Assembly: GCF_030815125.1 (NCBI RefSeq)
Contig: NZ_JAUSWH010000018.1
Location: 1 to 64,000 of the forward strand
From: Allorhizobium paknamense
Lineage (GTDB): Bacteria; Pseudomonadota; Alphaproteobacteria; Rhizobiales; Rhizobiaceae
Direction of reading: 5' to 3'
DNA: 64,000 nt
The notes under the pieces were generated by a model. The model worked only from the letters and a program-made list of their open reading frames with translations. It made no database searches and was not told where the DNA came from. This document shows positions 9,601 to 18,538 of the stretch, in pieces. Numbering within the stretch: the stretch's first letter is position 1; every line of letters starts with the position of its first letter. Both the position numbers and the translations under genes were made by a program.

Positions 9601-9736
9601 GGATGGTGGGGAAATCCACGACCGGCAGGGCCGTGACCGGCAGCAGCCGGTAGCCCAGAACGCCAAGCAGGATCAGCGCAGCCGTCAGCAACGTGGTTGC
9701 GACGGGCCGCAGGATGAAGGGAGTGGAAAAGCTCAT
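6626..9736 (-). CDS. RND efflux pump inner-membrane subunit (MdtB/MuxB-like)
   Basis: This 1036-residue RND protein is paralogous to its downstream neighbour. It starts MSFSTPFILRPVATTLLTAA (TM1), has the TM4 motif FVVDDAIVMIENIVRH with the two Asp residues of proton relay, and a C-terminal arginine-rich tail. It overlaps the adaptor gene by 4 bases upstream and the second pump gene by 4 bases downstream, so all three are translationally coupled and probably form one tripartite pump with an outer-membrane TolC-like channel encoded elsewhere. MdtABC of E. coli has been linked to enterobactin export, which fits the EntF-like gene at the head of this operon; the actual substrate is an inference. 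Confidence 0.9.
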   Translation of the reverse strand: MSFSTPFILRPVATTLLTAALILLGVLGYRLLPVTALPVVDFPTIQVTSRLPGASPATMEALVTTPLESQLGQISGLSSMHSASTTGISRITLEFDLSRNIESASLDVQAAINAAASLLPLSQMPSRPTYAKINPADAPVMILAMTSATLPLEKLNEYADTTVRQRLSRVEGVGLVSIEGGQKSAIRIAANPVAIASLGLSLDDVRQSIVAATPNLPKGSLDGPRQSYQIDADDQLVAPPAYLNQIVAYSNGAPVRLQDVASVKVGLENEDQAAWFNGKRGVILNIQRQPDANTIRVVDAIRTQLQDLKTTLPQSVDLEVLTDRTGTIRASVEEVEFTLVLTIGLVVLVIFLFLRSLWATVIPSVVLPVSLIATFGAMAVAGFTLNNMTLMALTISAGFVVDDAIVMIENIVRHIEAGEKPLDAAIKGARQIGFTVISLSVSLIAVFIPLLLMNGVVGRLFREFSVTLSLAVLFSALVSLTLTPMMCARLLKAGKGGHHEASREEDLGAFNRFYARGLRWVLNHPRLMLLVTLLTVAGTVHLYTVVPKGFLPQQDTGLLIGVTEASPDTSIAALAARQQALVERLLQDPDVEGIGAFVGAGTSNPTANVGRLYINLKPRADRSATADAIMHRLQSAADVPGLGLQLQSVQEVQIGSTSSRTPYQYNLQAATAADIESWLPPLSAELARQPELRDVVWNERARGQQLFVDIDRDLAARLGLSAQTISDALYNAFGQRQIATIYAQASQYRVILEVGPEFRDDPEVLKQIYVRSSDDSMVSLAAFATLKRQQAPLSVTHLGQFPAATISFDLTPGTSLEQGIAAIHRAERAIALPDLFSTGYSGSAAEFQRTLQGQWLLILAALVTVYIVLGVLYESFIHPITILSTLPSAGIGALLALMMAGRELDVMSFIGIILLIGIVKKNAIMMIDFALSAEREHGMTPRDAIYQACLLRFRPIMMTTWAALLGALPLAFGTGIGAEYRQPLGIAIVGGLILSQIVSLYTTPVIYLAFDALQTRLRRLFRRVRPAEPGPVEAHS

Positions 9737-10875
9737 GAGATCGGGGCCGTGGATTTGGGCTCGGGCGCGGTTTTGACGAGGCTTCCCTCCCGCAGGTTAT
9801 AGGCGCCGTCGATCACGACGCTGTCGCCTTCGGCAATCTGGCCGCTGACGCTCGCCAGATCCTTCAGCCGGTCAATGACGGTGATCTGCCGGTTATGGGC
9901 CTTGCCGTCGCCATCCACCACCCAGACGAACAGGCCCTGCGGCCCCTGTTGTACGGCGGCTTCCGGCACCACCAGACCGCCCTTGTGGCTGCCCGCCTGC
10001 AGCCGGACATTGACGAACTGGCCGGGCCAGAGCGTCAGCGGATCGTTGGTAAAGGTTGCCTTCAGCTTGACGGTGCCGGTGGCGGTATCGATCTGGTTAT
10101 CGATGGTCGACAGCGTGCCGGAAACGAGTTCGCGCCGGTTGCCACGGTCGAAGGCTGTTACCGGCAGCGCGGCCTTGACCTGGCCTTCCAGTACGGCGGG
10201 CAGATCGTCGGCCTGCAAGGTGAAGCTGACTGAAACCGGCTTCAGCTGATTGATGGTCACGATGGGCGTGGTGTCGGTCGCATGCACGATATTGCCGTTA
10301 TCGATCTGACGGATACCGGCGCGTCCATCGATGGGCGAGCGGATCACGGTCTGGTCGAGGCTTGTCTGGGCCGCATCGATATTGGCATTGTCGGCGGCGA
10401 GTTGCGCCTCCAGCTTCTGAACCTGCGCCTGCTGGGTGGTCACGGTTTCCTGGCTGGCGAAATCCTTCAGCGCCACCCGCCGTGCCAGCAGCACCTTGGC
10501 ATCGGCCAGCTGGGCCGCCGTGCTGTCGCGCGTGGCGATGGCTTGGCGCAATTGCGCCTGAAGGCTGCGCTGGTCGATGACGGCAAGCACGTCTCCGGCC
10601 TTCACGTCCTGGCCTTCCTGGAAATGCAGTTCGACGATCTGGCCGGTCACCTGGCTTTTGACCTGAACGCTTTCATAGGGCTGCACGGTGCCGATGCCGG
10701 TCATGTAGATCGGCATGTCCTGGCGCAGAACCTTGGCCGTCTTCACGGCAATGGCGGTGGGGGTGACGTCAACCGGACGCGAGGAATTGGCTTCGCTTTT
10801 CAGGGTCAAAAAGTAGAAGCCCGCGCCGAGCGTGACCGAGGCAATGATGATATGGGGCAAATATCGGAAGGTCAT
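9733..10875 (-). CDS. RND periplasmic adaptor (membrane fusion protein, MdtA-like)
   Basis: The 380-residue adaptor has an N-terminal membrane anchor or signal (residues about 7-25, IIASVTLGAGFYFLTL), a biotinyl-lipoyl-like segment (GQIVELHFQEGQDVKAGDVLAVID, positions about 78-101, key pattern VKxGDVL), a coiled-coil hairpin rich in Gln/Ala/Leu (about 105-165), then the second lipoyl half and beta-barrel (SPIDGRAGIRQIDNGNIV). It bridges the RND trimer to an outer-membrane channel. It lies 3 bases after the glycosyltransferase gene and overlaps the first pump gene by 4 bases. Confidence 0.9.
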   Translation of the reverse strand: MTFRYLPHIIIASVTLGAGFYFLTLKSEANSSRPVDVTPTAIAVKTAKVLRQDMPIYMTGIGTVQPYESVQVKSQVTGQIVELHFQEGQDVKAGDVLAVIDQRSLQAQLRQAIATRDSTAAQLADAKVLLARRVALKDFASQETVTTQQAQVQKLEAQLAADNANIDAAQTSLDQTVIRSPIDGRAGIRQIDNGNIVHATDTTPIVTINQLKPVSVSFTLQADDLPAVLEGQVKAALPVTAFDRGNRRELVSGTLSTIDNQIDTATGTVKLKATFTNDPLTLWPGQFVNVRLQAGSHKGGLVVPEAAVQQGPQGLFVWVVDGDGKAHNRQITVIDRLKDLASVSGQIAEGDSVVIDGAYNLREGSLVKTAPEPKSTAPIS

Positions 10876-10878
10876 GGG

Positions 10879-12204
10879 TCACAGCGAGGATGAAGCCGCA
10901 AGCGGCTGTTTCGGATCGGCGGCATAGGCCGTCTTGGTCGGAACCGGGTGCAGCAATCCCCACCGGTGTAGGGCGGAGATGGCGGCCGCCACGCCATTTT
11001 CGGCGCGGACTTTTTCCCCGAGACTATGGGCGCGGCTGCGCATGCTGACGGATTTTGCCGTGCGGATGGCCTCGGCCAGCGTCGCTGCGGTCAGGGTTTC
11101 GCGCGGCAGGGCGGGCGGTGCCGCACCGAGCGCCTCCAGCCTCGCGGCCCAAAAGGGCTGATCGCCGAAGACCGGCACGAAGATTGACGGAATCCCCGCC
11201 CGGGCGGCTGCCGATGTCGTGCCCGCGCCGCCATGATGGACAGCCATGGAAACACGCGGAAACAGCCAGTCATGCGGGGCGCGGTCGATCACGAAGATCC
11301 GGTCATTTCCCGGCTGAACGGCATTGAGACCACCCCAGCCCGTTGCCAGGATCACCCGCTCGCCGGTTTGGGCAGCGGCCTCCAGCACCATGGCCGTAAA
11401 GCCTTCGGCATCGTAATGCACCATGCTGCCGAAACCGATATAGACCGGAGGCGGACCCTGCTCTAGAAAATGCTGAAGCTGCGGGCCCGGCTCCCAGCTC
11501 TTCTGGTCCAGAAACCACGCACCTGTCACGGCGGTTTGCGCGGGCCACTGTTTTCCGGCGGGAATAAGGTTGGGACTGAAACCGAAAAGCCTTGGATGCT
11601 CGATGAAACGGCGCTGGAAGCAGGCCAGCGCCGGATAGGCGGGCAGTCCGAGCGCCGGACGCACGATGTCATTATAGGTCGGACGGACGGTGTTCCACAC
11701 CATCAACCGGCTGATCCAGCCAATCGCCCTGTTGGCGAAGGGCGGCAGGTTCTGCATCCAGCGGGGCAGGGCCAGCGGTGGCGGGGTCTCGCTGGGCAAG
11801 GTCGGCATCAACTGGGTTTCCACCACGGGAATGCCGAGCTTCTTGCCGATGGATTCCGCCAGATAATAGACCATGCCATTGCCGATGATCAGCTCTGCGC
11901 CGTTTGCTGCCGCAAGGCCCTGTTCGGCCCACTGGCCGGCCATGGTTTTCAGCCGGCGTTTGGCCTCCTTCAGGACCGCCAGCATGCCCAGGCCATTTTT
12001 CAGGGTGGCCTGATCGCTGCGCATCCAGGCCAGAAAATCCCCGCAGAGTGGCTCATAGCGAATGCCGTGCCCGGTGACCAACCCGGCACAGCTTTGATCG
12101 GTGGCGATGAGCACATCGTGCCCCGCCTGTTTCAGCCCAAGGCCGAGGGCAAGCAGAGGGCGCACATCGCCCTCCGTGCCAATCGTGAAGATGGCGATCC
12201 GCAT
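10879..12204 (-). CDS. GT1-family glycosyltransferase (UGT/MGT type)
   Basis: The 441-residue protein starts MRIAIFTIGTEGDVRPLLAL, typical of the UGT-like GT-B fold, and carries the nucleotide-sugar signature HHGGAGTTSAAARAGIPS followed by PVFGDQPFWA (about residues 325-360). Such enzymes transfer a sugar from UDP- or dTDP-sugar to small hydrophobic acceptors (sterols, macrolides, flavonoids, and in IroB the catechol rings of enterobactin). It sits 16 bases after the EntF-like NRPS and 3 bases before the pump adaptor, so glycosylation of that NRPS product before export is a reasonable inference. No sugar-nucleotide biosynthesis gene is present, so a common sugar is likely. Donor, acceptor and O- versus C-transfer are not determined. 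Confidence 0.8.
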   Translation of the reverse strand: MRIAIFTIGTEGDVRPLLALGLGLKQAGHDVLIATDQSCAGLVTGHGIRYEPLCGDFLAWMRSDQATLKNGLGMLAVLKEAKRRLKTMAGQWAEQGLAAANGAELIIGNGMVYYLAESIGKKLGIPVVETQLMPTLPSETPPPLALPRWMQNLPPFANRAIGWISRLMVWNTVRPTYNDIVRPALGLPAYPALACFQRRFIEHPRLFGFSPNLIPAGKQWPAQTAVTGAWFLDQKSWEPGPQLQHFLEQGPPPVYIGFGSMVHYDAEGFTAMVLEAAAQTGERVILATGWGGLNAVQPGNDRIFVIDRAPHDWLFPRVSMAVHHGGAGTTSAAARAGIPSIFVPVFGDQPFWAARLEALGAAPPALPRETLTAATLAEAIRTAKSVSMRSRAHSLGEKVRAENGVAAAISALHRWGLLHPVPTKTAYAADPKQPLAASSSL

Positions 12205-12220
12205 GATGATGGGCTCGCGA

Positions 12221-15200
12221 TCAGGCCGTCATGGCATCGTTTTCCTGGGTTGCGCGGCTGCGCAGCACCAGAATTTCGCGGAGGATTTCCGCCTGGATCA
12301 CCGCACCGATCTCGGATGCCGGACCGGGGTCCAGCATGTCCTGATGCGAGCAATCCAGTCCATGGCCGACGAGTTTGCCGCCCACATGCTCGACCCAGGC
12401 CTCGGCCTGATGATTGATCACATGGCCGATGGCCTTGTTGTCGCTGCCGCGATTGGCGGAGAAGAAGTGCATGTCCGCATCGACAAAGCCCGGCTTGAAC
12501 TTCTGGGCAAGACCGAGATGGTGAATGACGACGGCCCGCGCCTTTTCCAGGATCAGCGGCTCATAGGTCCGCACCTCTTCCACAAGCGGATGGTCGTCCA
12601 GCTTATACTGGCGGAACAGGTAATCGTTGAGCACCGAGAAGAGCGGCTTGTTGAGATCCAGTTCCGCCGGGTCCACATCGAAGCCCAGGAAGCCCAGTGC
12701 CGCCTGTGCCAGTGTTGCATCATCCAGCGATGCCGCATCGGCATTCTGATGGTAGGGATAGCTGTCGAGCAGGCCGAGGAAGGAGACGGCTTCGCCCTGT
12801 TCCTTCAACTGACGCGCCATTTCATGGGCCACCAGACCACCGAAGGACCAGCCAAGCAGGTGATAGGGGCCATGCGGCTGGATGCTCCGGATCCGCTCCA
12901 CATAGCGTTCGGCCATCTCCTCCACCGATTGCGGCAGGGAAGAAAGATCGCGCAGGCCTTCCGATTGCAGCGCATAGATCGGCGTGTCTTCGGAGACATG
13001 GCCGAGCAGCGAATAGAAGCCCCAGCCCATGCCCAGCACCGGATGAATGCAGAACAGCGGTGCCGAATTGCCCTTGTCGCGGATCGGCAGCACCGTATCG
13101 AGGAAATTGGTGCGGGAGGCCGGTGTCGCGACCATGCTTGCGAGCGTGGCAATCGTCGGCGCTTCGAAGACGGCGGCGATGGCGAGTTCCCCCTTCATCT
13201 TGCTGCGGATCGCGGCAATCATCCGGGCGGCGGCGAGCGAATCGCCACCGAGGTTGAAGAAGCTGTCGTGAACGCCGACTTCCTGAAGGCCGAGAATATC
13301 GCACCAGATGGCGGCGATCATTTTTTCGGTTTCGTTGCGCGGCGGCACGAAGCCTTCTTCCGCCTTCCACTGCGGCGCAGGCAAGGCATGACGGTCGATC
13401 TTGCCGTTAACGTTCAGCGGGATGGCATCCATCACCACATAGGCAGCGGGGATCATATGGCTGGGCAGCGATGCCGCAAGCCGTGCCGACAGATCCGGTC
13501 CGTCGATCTCGCCAGCCTCCGATAGCACCAGATAGGCCACCAGCCGCTTGCCCTGACCCGGATCCTCGCGCAGGATGACCACAGCCTGACGGATGTTCGG
13601 CTGGGCAATCAGCGCGGCTTCGATTTCACCGGGTTCGACGCGGAAACCGCGGATCTTGATCTGGTGGTCGTTGCGGCCAAGATATTCCAGCACGCCGTCA
13701 TTGCGCCAGCAGGCCATGTCGCCAGTGCGGTACATGCGGGCTCCCTTGCCCACGAAGGGATCGGGCATGAATTTTTCCGCGGTCAGGTCTGGCCGGTCCA
13801 GATAGCCCTTGGCGACGCCGGTGCCGCCAATGTAAAGCTCGCCGGCGACGCCGGGCGGAACCGGCTGGCCGCTGCGGTCCAGCACGTAAAGCCTCGTATT
13901 CCAGATCGGCTTGCCGATCGGGGTGGTGTCCAGATCCGCGCCGGTCAGTGGCATGGCGGTGGACCAGACCGTGGTTTCCGTCGGGCCGTAGACATTCAGG
14001 ACCGGATGGCCGAGCGCTGCCATGCGATGGGCGAGATCTGCGGGAAGCGCCTCGCCGCCCACCAGGGAGCGCAGCCCCTTTACATCCTTCGCATGGTCTT
14101 CCAGAAGGGCGCGCCAGAGCGACGGTGTGGCCTGCATGATGGTCGCACCCGACTGTTTCAGCAGTTTGGCAAGCGCTGCCGGATCGCGCACCGTATCACG
14201 GGTGGCGATAACCGTCTGAGCACCGACCAGCAGGGGCAGGTAAAGCTCGAGCGTGGCAATGTCGAAGGCGATGGTGGTGACCGCCAGAATCCGGTCTTCC
14301 GTGTCGAGTTTCAGCAGGTCCTGCATGGACAGCAGGAAGTTCACCAGGGCCTGGTGCGGGATCTGCACGCCCTTCGGACGACCGGTGGAGCCGGAGGTGA
14401 AAATCACATAAGCCGTGTCATCCCCACGGATTTTCCTGGGCGTGAAGGCGGCGGCGGATCCGGCAAGCCCATCCGCCAGCTTGTCCAGCAACAGCGTGTT
14501 GATGCCATCGAGTTTCAGCGTGCCAGCGGCTTCGCTGGTGGTGATGACCGCGCCGGGTTTTGCATCTTCCAGAATGATGCCGATACGCGCTGGCGGATCG
14601 GCGGGATCGAGCGGCAGATAGGCCGCCCCGGTCTTCAGCACGCCCAGCAGGGCGATGACCATCTGCTCCGAACGCGGCACGGCGACGGCGACCAGACGGC
14701 CCGGACCGATACCGCTTTCCTGCAGCTTGGCGGCCAGCCCGTCGGAGGCGGCATCGAGTTCGGCATAGGTCAGATGCCGGTCGGCAAACCGTACGGCCAC
14801 CCGCTCCGGGCTTGCCTTGGCCTGGTTGCGGAACAGATCCGGCCAGGTGAGGTCCGGCAAGGGACGCGCGGTGTCGTTCCAGTCAACCAGAATCTGGGTC
14901 TTTTCGGCGTCGGAGAGCAGGCTGAAATCAGCAAGCGGCTTTGCCGGATCGAGCAGCAATTCGTTCATCATCCGGGTGAAGCGCGCCTCGTGCGCCTTCA
15001 GTTCATCCTCGGAATAAAGGCCGGGATTGGCGTCGAAATCCATGCGGATTTCGCTGCCGTCGCCGCGGTCATAGGCGAAGATGGTGATATCGTTCATGGT
15101 GCCGTTCGACAGATTGTGCATGGTGGTCTCGTTGCCACCGAAGCGCAGGTCGTAGTCGAAAGGCTCGATATTGACGCCGATAAAGGCGATCTGTTCGTCC

Positions 15201-16213
15201 TGGCGGATCAGGCCGATATCGCGGCGCATGTCTTCATAGCGATAGCGCTGGTAACGCAGTGCGCGCATCATCTGCTGCGACACCTGCTTGACCAGATCCT
15301 GAAGGCTGGTTTCCCGCGACAGCTTGAAGCGCAGCGGCACCGCATTGGCCATCATGCAGGGAAGGCGCCGGGCGGCGGCATTGATGCGGGCCGTCACCAT
15401 GGTGACGATGCACAGATCCTCGACATCGGTGGCGCGGGCATAATAGGCGGCGATCAGGGCAATCAGCGCCTGCGGCACGCTGACGCCGAGCGCTTTGCTG
15501 ACCTCGCCGATTTCCTGGGATTTCGCAGGTGCGAGATAGCTGCTGTGCCGGATCATGCCGCCGATGGGTGCGGTTCGCTTCTTGGCCAGCGTGACGGGTG
15601 GCGGCAATTGCTGCAACTGCTCCATCCAGTAGCTGCGGTCACGCTCGAAATGCGGCGAGGTGCGGTAGGAGGCTTCCAGTTCCAGAAGATCTTCCAGCGT
15701 ACCGAAATCGCAAGGCACCGGCTCGCGGCCCTCTTCCAGGGCGTTGTAGAGTTCCGCCATGCGCCGTGTGGCCATGCCGCCGGTAAAACCGTCAAAGGCA
15801 ATGTGATGAACGCGGTGATACCAGAGCCAGCGGGTATCGGAGAGTTTGACGAGGGCGCTGGTCCAGAGCAGGCCATCGGCAAGATCGAGCGGCGCCTTGA
15901 TGTCCGCCATCATCCAGTCATAGGCATCCTTCATCGGGTCGGCGGCGGCTGAAAAATCGAGAACCCGGAACTCTTCAGGGTAAGCGTTCAGCACCACCTG
16001 ATGCGGCTCACCCTCGATTTCACGAATGCGGATCCGGGTGGCCTCGATCTCTTCCGTCAATTGCCGAAGCGCCTGGCAGAAATTCTGCGGATTGACCGGG
16101 CCATGGATCTCCATGAACTCGGCAAGATTAAAGACGACACCGGATGCACCAACTTTTTCACTGATCCACATGCCAGCCTGGGCCGGGGTCACCGGCAAAA
16201 TCTTCTCCATCAT
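12221..16213 (-). CDS. EntF-like NRPS: C-A(Gly)-PCP-TE
   Basis: This 1330-residue single-module synthetase resembles EntF. Domains: condensation (about 5-435, intact HHIAFDG at about 136), adenylation (about 465-965, YVIFTSGSTGRPKG; NVYGPTETT), carrier protein (about 980-1050, FFNLGGDSLAAARM), thioesterase (about 1075-1330, nucleophile in GWSFGG, late His in SHQDML). Reading the ten A-domain pocket residues by alignment to GrsA gives D-I-L-Q-L-G-V-V-W-K, close to the published glycine code. The C domain opening (TPAQAGMWISEKVG) is EntF/DhbF-like, a group that usually accepts aryl-carrier donors. It would make and release an acyl-glycine, perhaps as a cyclic or oligomeric ester-free product. 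The ATG at 16213 has AAAGGA about 10 bases upstream; an in-frame start at 16261 has no such site. It heads the operon to the RND pump. No aryl-carrier partner is adjacent. Confidence 0.85.
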   Translation of the reverse strand: MMEKILPVTPAQAGMWISEKVGASGVVFNLAEFMEIHGPVNPQNFCQALRQLTEEIEATRIRIREIEGEPHQVVLNAYPEEFRVLDFSAAADPMKDAYDWMMADIKAPLDLADGLLWTSALVKLSDTRWLWYHRVHHIAFDGFTGGMATRRMAELYNALEEGREPVPCDFGTLEDLLELEASYRTSPHFERDRSYWMEQLQQLPPPVTLAKKRTAPIGGMIRHSSYLAPAKSQEIGEVSKALGVSVPQALIALIAAYYARATDVEDLCIVTMVTARINAAARRLPCMMANAVPLRFKLSRETSLQDLVKQVSQQMMRALRYQRYRYEDMRRDIGLIRQDEQIAFIGVNIEPFDYDLRFGGNETTMHNLSNGTMNDITIFAYDRGDGSEIRMDFDANPGLYSEDELKAHEARFTRMMNELLLDPAKPLADFSLLSDAEKTQILVDWNDTARPLPDLTWPDLFRNQAKASPERVAVRFADRHLTYAELDAASDGLAAKLQESGIGPGRLVAVAVPRSEQMVIALLGVLKTGAAYLPLDPADPPARIGIILEDAKPGAVITTSEAAGTLKLDGINTLLLDKLADGLAGSAAAFTPRKIRGDDTAYVIFTSGSTGRPKGVQIPHQALVNFLLSMQDLLKLDTEDRILAVTTIAFDIATLELYLPLLVGAQTVIATRDTVRDPAALAKLLKQSGATIMQATPSLWRALLEDHAKDVKGLRSLVGGEALPADLAHRMAALGHPVLNVYGPTETTVWSTAMPLTGADLDTTPIGKPIWNTRLYVLDRSGQPVPPGVAGELYIGGTGVAKGYLDRPDLTAEKFMPDPFVGKGARMYRTGDMACWRNDGVLEYLGRNDHQIKIRGFRVEPGEIEAALIAQPNIRQAVVILREDPGQGKRLVAYLVLSEAGEIDGPDLSARLAASLPSHMIPAAYVVMDAIPLNVNGKIDRHALPAPQWKAEEGFVPPRNETEKMIAAIWCDILGLQEVGVHDSFFNLGGDSLAAARMIAAIRSKMKGELAIAAVFEAPTIATLASMVATPASRTNFLDTVLPIRDKGNSAPLFCIHPVLGMGWGFYSLLGHVSEDTPIYALQSEGLRDLSSLPQSVEEMAERYVERIRSIQPHGPYHLLGWSFGGLVAHEMARQLKEQGEAVSFLGLLDSYPYHQNADAASLDDATLAQAALGFLGFDVDPAELDLNKPLFSVLNDYLFRQYKLDDHPLVEEVRTYEPLILEKARAVVIHHLGLAQKFKPGFVDADMHFFSANRGSDNKAIGHVINHQAEAWVEHVGGKLVGHGLDCSHQDMLDPGPASEIGAVIQAEILREILVLRSRATQENDAMTA

Positions 16214-17054
16214 GAAATCCACATCCTTTAAAAAATATAGAAAACAAACACACTGCTCCAATCGTGCGAATGGATTTCGCGCGTCCGATCGTTCCTGCCG
16301 TTTCTATGTGTCTTCCAGCACCAACAGGGTGCATATTCAAAATATTAATTAGAAAAATATAATATGTACTGCCTTGAGCCCAACCTTGCCGAGCATTCGG
16401 TCGCTTCGAGAGCTTTTGTACAGCAAGCATATTGTGCGATGCAATCGAATGGCGCAACAACAGAATCGTGCGCTTAATGAGGTCTTAAACGAAATCTCTT
16501 GCAAGCTCATGACATTTAAAGAAAAAAAATGTTTCCTGATGGGAATGGGGCGGAACCCGCGATGTTGCGGGGCATTCGTTCGCGGGAGGCTATTTCTTCC
16601 TGGCTCATTCCAAGACATGCCCATAAAAATTTAGGGTCTTTCGTGAGACATTTTCATCGGATGCCGTTTTGCCCAAAAACATAGGGTTGAGGAAATTGAT
16701 CCAATTCCCGTTTCGCGCGCCCCTCGCGAGGGCCGTAGCGCCGGGGTTTTGGCGCTCTTCCGCCTGCTTTTTGTACGAACGTGCAGGGAATGGCCGGGCG
16801 GTCTCCTGACAAGAGCGTACAACCCTCAATCGATTGGCCCCGGCCGATTATTACGGTCGTGCCGGATCGAAGCCCTGCCGAGGCGGATGCCATCCGTGAT
16901 TCGATTTTCCAGCACAAAATTACCCGTAAAAGCATAATCCTTCCCTAGTCGGAGCATGGATTCCCTCCTAAGCTTTCGGCAATCAAGAGCTTGATCCGCA
17001 GGTTTTACCCGGCATGCCGCCGGACGGCAGCGATCAAAATCCCAGAGGCGCAGG
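16214..17054. other. 841-bp AT-rich intergenic region
   Basis: No convincing gene. It separates the leftward NRPS operon from the rightward galactoside operon and must hold both promoters. The part 16330-16540 is clearly AT-richer than anything around it. Short structures seen: a small hairpin GCACC/GGTGC at 16318-16332, a palindrome CCCTCGCGAGGG near 16720-16735, and GCGCC/GGCGC near 16738-16755. Small open frames on both strands lack ribosome sites or recognisable content. Confidence 0.6.
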
Positions 17055-18422
17055 ATGACAAGACACCCCAAGATCACCTTTATCGGTGCAGGCTCCACCG
17101 TTTTCATGAAGAACATCATCGGCGACGTGCTGCAGCGTCCTGCCTTGTCGGGCGCGCGCATTGCCTTGATGGATATAGACAAGGGCCGCCTTGAGGAAAG
17201 CGCGCTGGTGGCCAACAAGCTGATTGCCACCCTTGGCGTGGGCGCAACGGCTGAGACCTTTACCGACCAGCGCGCCGCGCTCGACGGGGCCGATTTCGTC
17301 GTCGTCGCCTTCCAGATCGGTGGTTACGAGCCTTGCACGGTGACCGATTTCGAGGTGCCGAAAAAATACGGTCTGCGCCAGACCATCGCTGATACGCTGG
17401 GCGTGGGCGGCATTATGCGCGGGCTGCGGACCGTGCCGCATCTGTGGAAGATCTGCGAGGACATGCTGGCCGTCTGCCCCAATGCCATCATGCTGCAATA
17501 TGTAAATCCGATGGCGATCAACACCTGGGCGATTGCCGAGAAATATCCGCAGATCCGTCAGGTGGGGCTTTGCCATTCCGTTCAAGGCACGGCGCATGAA
17601 CTGGCGCATGATCTCGATCTTCCCTATGAGGAGATCCGTTACCGCGCGGCCGGTATCAACCATATGGCCTTCTATCTCACCTTCGAGCATCGCCAGCCGG
17701 ACGGATCCTATCGCGATCTCTATCCGGATCTCGTTCGCTGCTATCGCGAAGGCCGTGCGCCGAAGCCCGGCTGGAACCCGCGCTGCCCGAACAAGGTGCG
17801 GTATGAGATGTTGACCCGTCTTGGCTATTTCGTCACCGAAAGCTCAGAGCATTTTGCCGAATACACGCCCTATTTCATCAAGCGGGGCCGCGAGGACCTG
17901 ATCGAGAAATACGGCATTCCGCTCGATGAATATCCGAAGCGCTGCATCGAACAGGTAGAGCGGTGGAAGGATCAGGCGGAAGCCTATCGCACGGCGGACC
18001 GGATCGAGGTGAAGCCCTCGCATGAATATGCCTCGACCATCATGAACTCCGTCTGGACCGGCGAGCCCGCCGTGATCTACGGCAATGTGCGCAATAACGG
18101 CTGTATCACGTCGCTGCCGGCGGCCTGTGCAGCGGAAGTGCCCTGCCTGGTCGACGCGTCAGGCATCCAGCCCACCTTCATCGGCGAATTGCCGCCGCAA
18201 CTGACGGCCCTGATGCGCACCAACATCAATGTCCAGGAACTGACGGTGAAGGCGCTGATGACCGAGAACCGCGAGCACATCTACCACGCCGCGATGATGG
18301 ACCCCCATACCGCCGCCGAACTTGATCTCGACCAGATCTGGTCGCTGGTGGATGAGCTTCTGGTCGCCCATGGCAACTGGTTGCCGGAATGGGCGCGCAT
18401 CAGAGAGACGAAAGCGGCCTGA
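17055..18422 (+). CDS. melA: GH4 alpha-galactosidase
   Basis: The 455-residue enzyme is closely MelA-like along its whole length. GH4 glycosidases need NAD+, a divalent metal such as Mn2+ and reducing conditions, acting by oxidation-elimination at C3. Visible: N-terminal Rossmann motif ITFIGAGSTVF, the DTLGVGGIMRGLRT loop, the metal-binding Cys in GLCHSVQGTA and His in GINHMAFYL, and the conserved NSVWTGEPAVIYGNVRN segment. It hydrolyses melibiose/raffinose-type alpha-galactosides in the cytoplasm after import. The start has AGAGGCGCAGG just upstream. It is first in a run of same-strand sugar genes, with a LacI regulator and ABC transporter following. Confidence 0.93.
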   Translation: MTRHPKITFIGAGSTVFMKNIIGDVLQRPALSGARIALMDIDKGRLEESALVANKLIATLGVGATAETFTDQRAALDGADFVVVAFQIGGYEPCTVTDFEVPKKYGLRQTIADTLGVGGIMRGLRTVPHLWKICEDMLAVCPNAIMLQYVNPMAINTWAIAEKYPQIRQVGLCHSVQGTAHELAHDLDLPYEEIRYRAAGINHMAFYLTFEHRQPDGSYRDLYPDLVRCYREGRAPKPGWNPRCPNKVRYEMLTRLGYFVTESSEHFAEYTPYFIKRGREDLIEKYGIPLDEYPKRCIEQVERWKDQAEAYRTADRIEVKPSHEYASTIMNSVWTGEPAVIYGNVRNNGCITSLPAACAAEVPCLVDASGIQPTFIGELPPQLTALMRTNINVQELTVKALMTENREHIYHAAMMDPHTAAELDLDQIWSLVDELLVAHGNWLPEWARIRETKAA

Positions 18423-18473
18423 TGCACTTGCCATGCTGCCGTTGCAAAGAGGCTTCCCGTCAGCGTAGAACTC

Positions 18474-18495
18474 GTCTAGTAAATATTTACTAGAC
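18474..18495. promoter_or_regulatory. LacI-family operator (perfect 22-bp palindrome)
   Basis: Arm GTCTAGTAAAT followed directly by its exact complement, with no central gap. It lies 44 bases before the LacI regulator gene, a typical autoregulatory position. A related site lies upstream of the binding-protein gene (19627-19642, 13 of 16 core bases identical). Confidence 0.8.
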
Positions 18496-18538
18496 AAAAT
18501 CGAAGGTTTTACCTTCGCGACGGGAATAAGGGTGCAGC

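Noticed and set aside
13664..15952. 762-codon plus-strand frame opposite the glycine NRPS
   Set aside because: The opposite strand encodes well-ordered C-A-PCP-TE motifs. The plus frame has no recognisable domain and is a codon-bias artefact, as are the other long frames opposite the NRPS genes (40779-42488, 47132-49102, 54935-56563).
16349..16937. Several small open frames in the gap before melA
   Set aside because: They overlap each other on both strands, lack ribosome sites, and have no familiar content.
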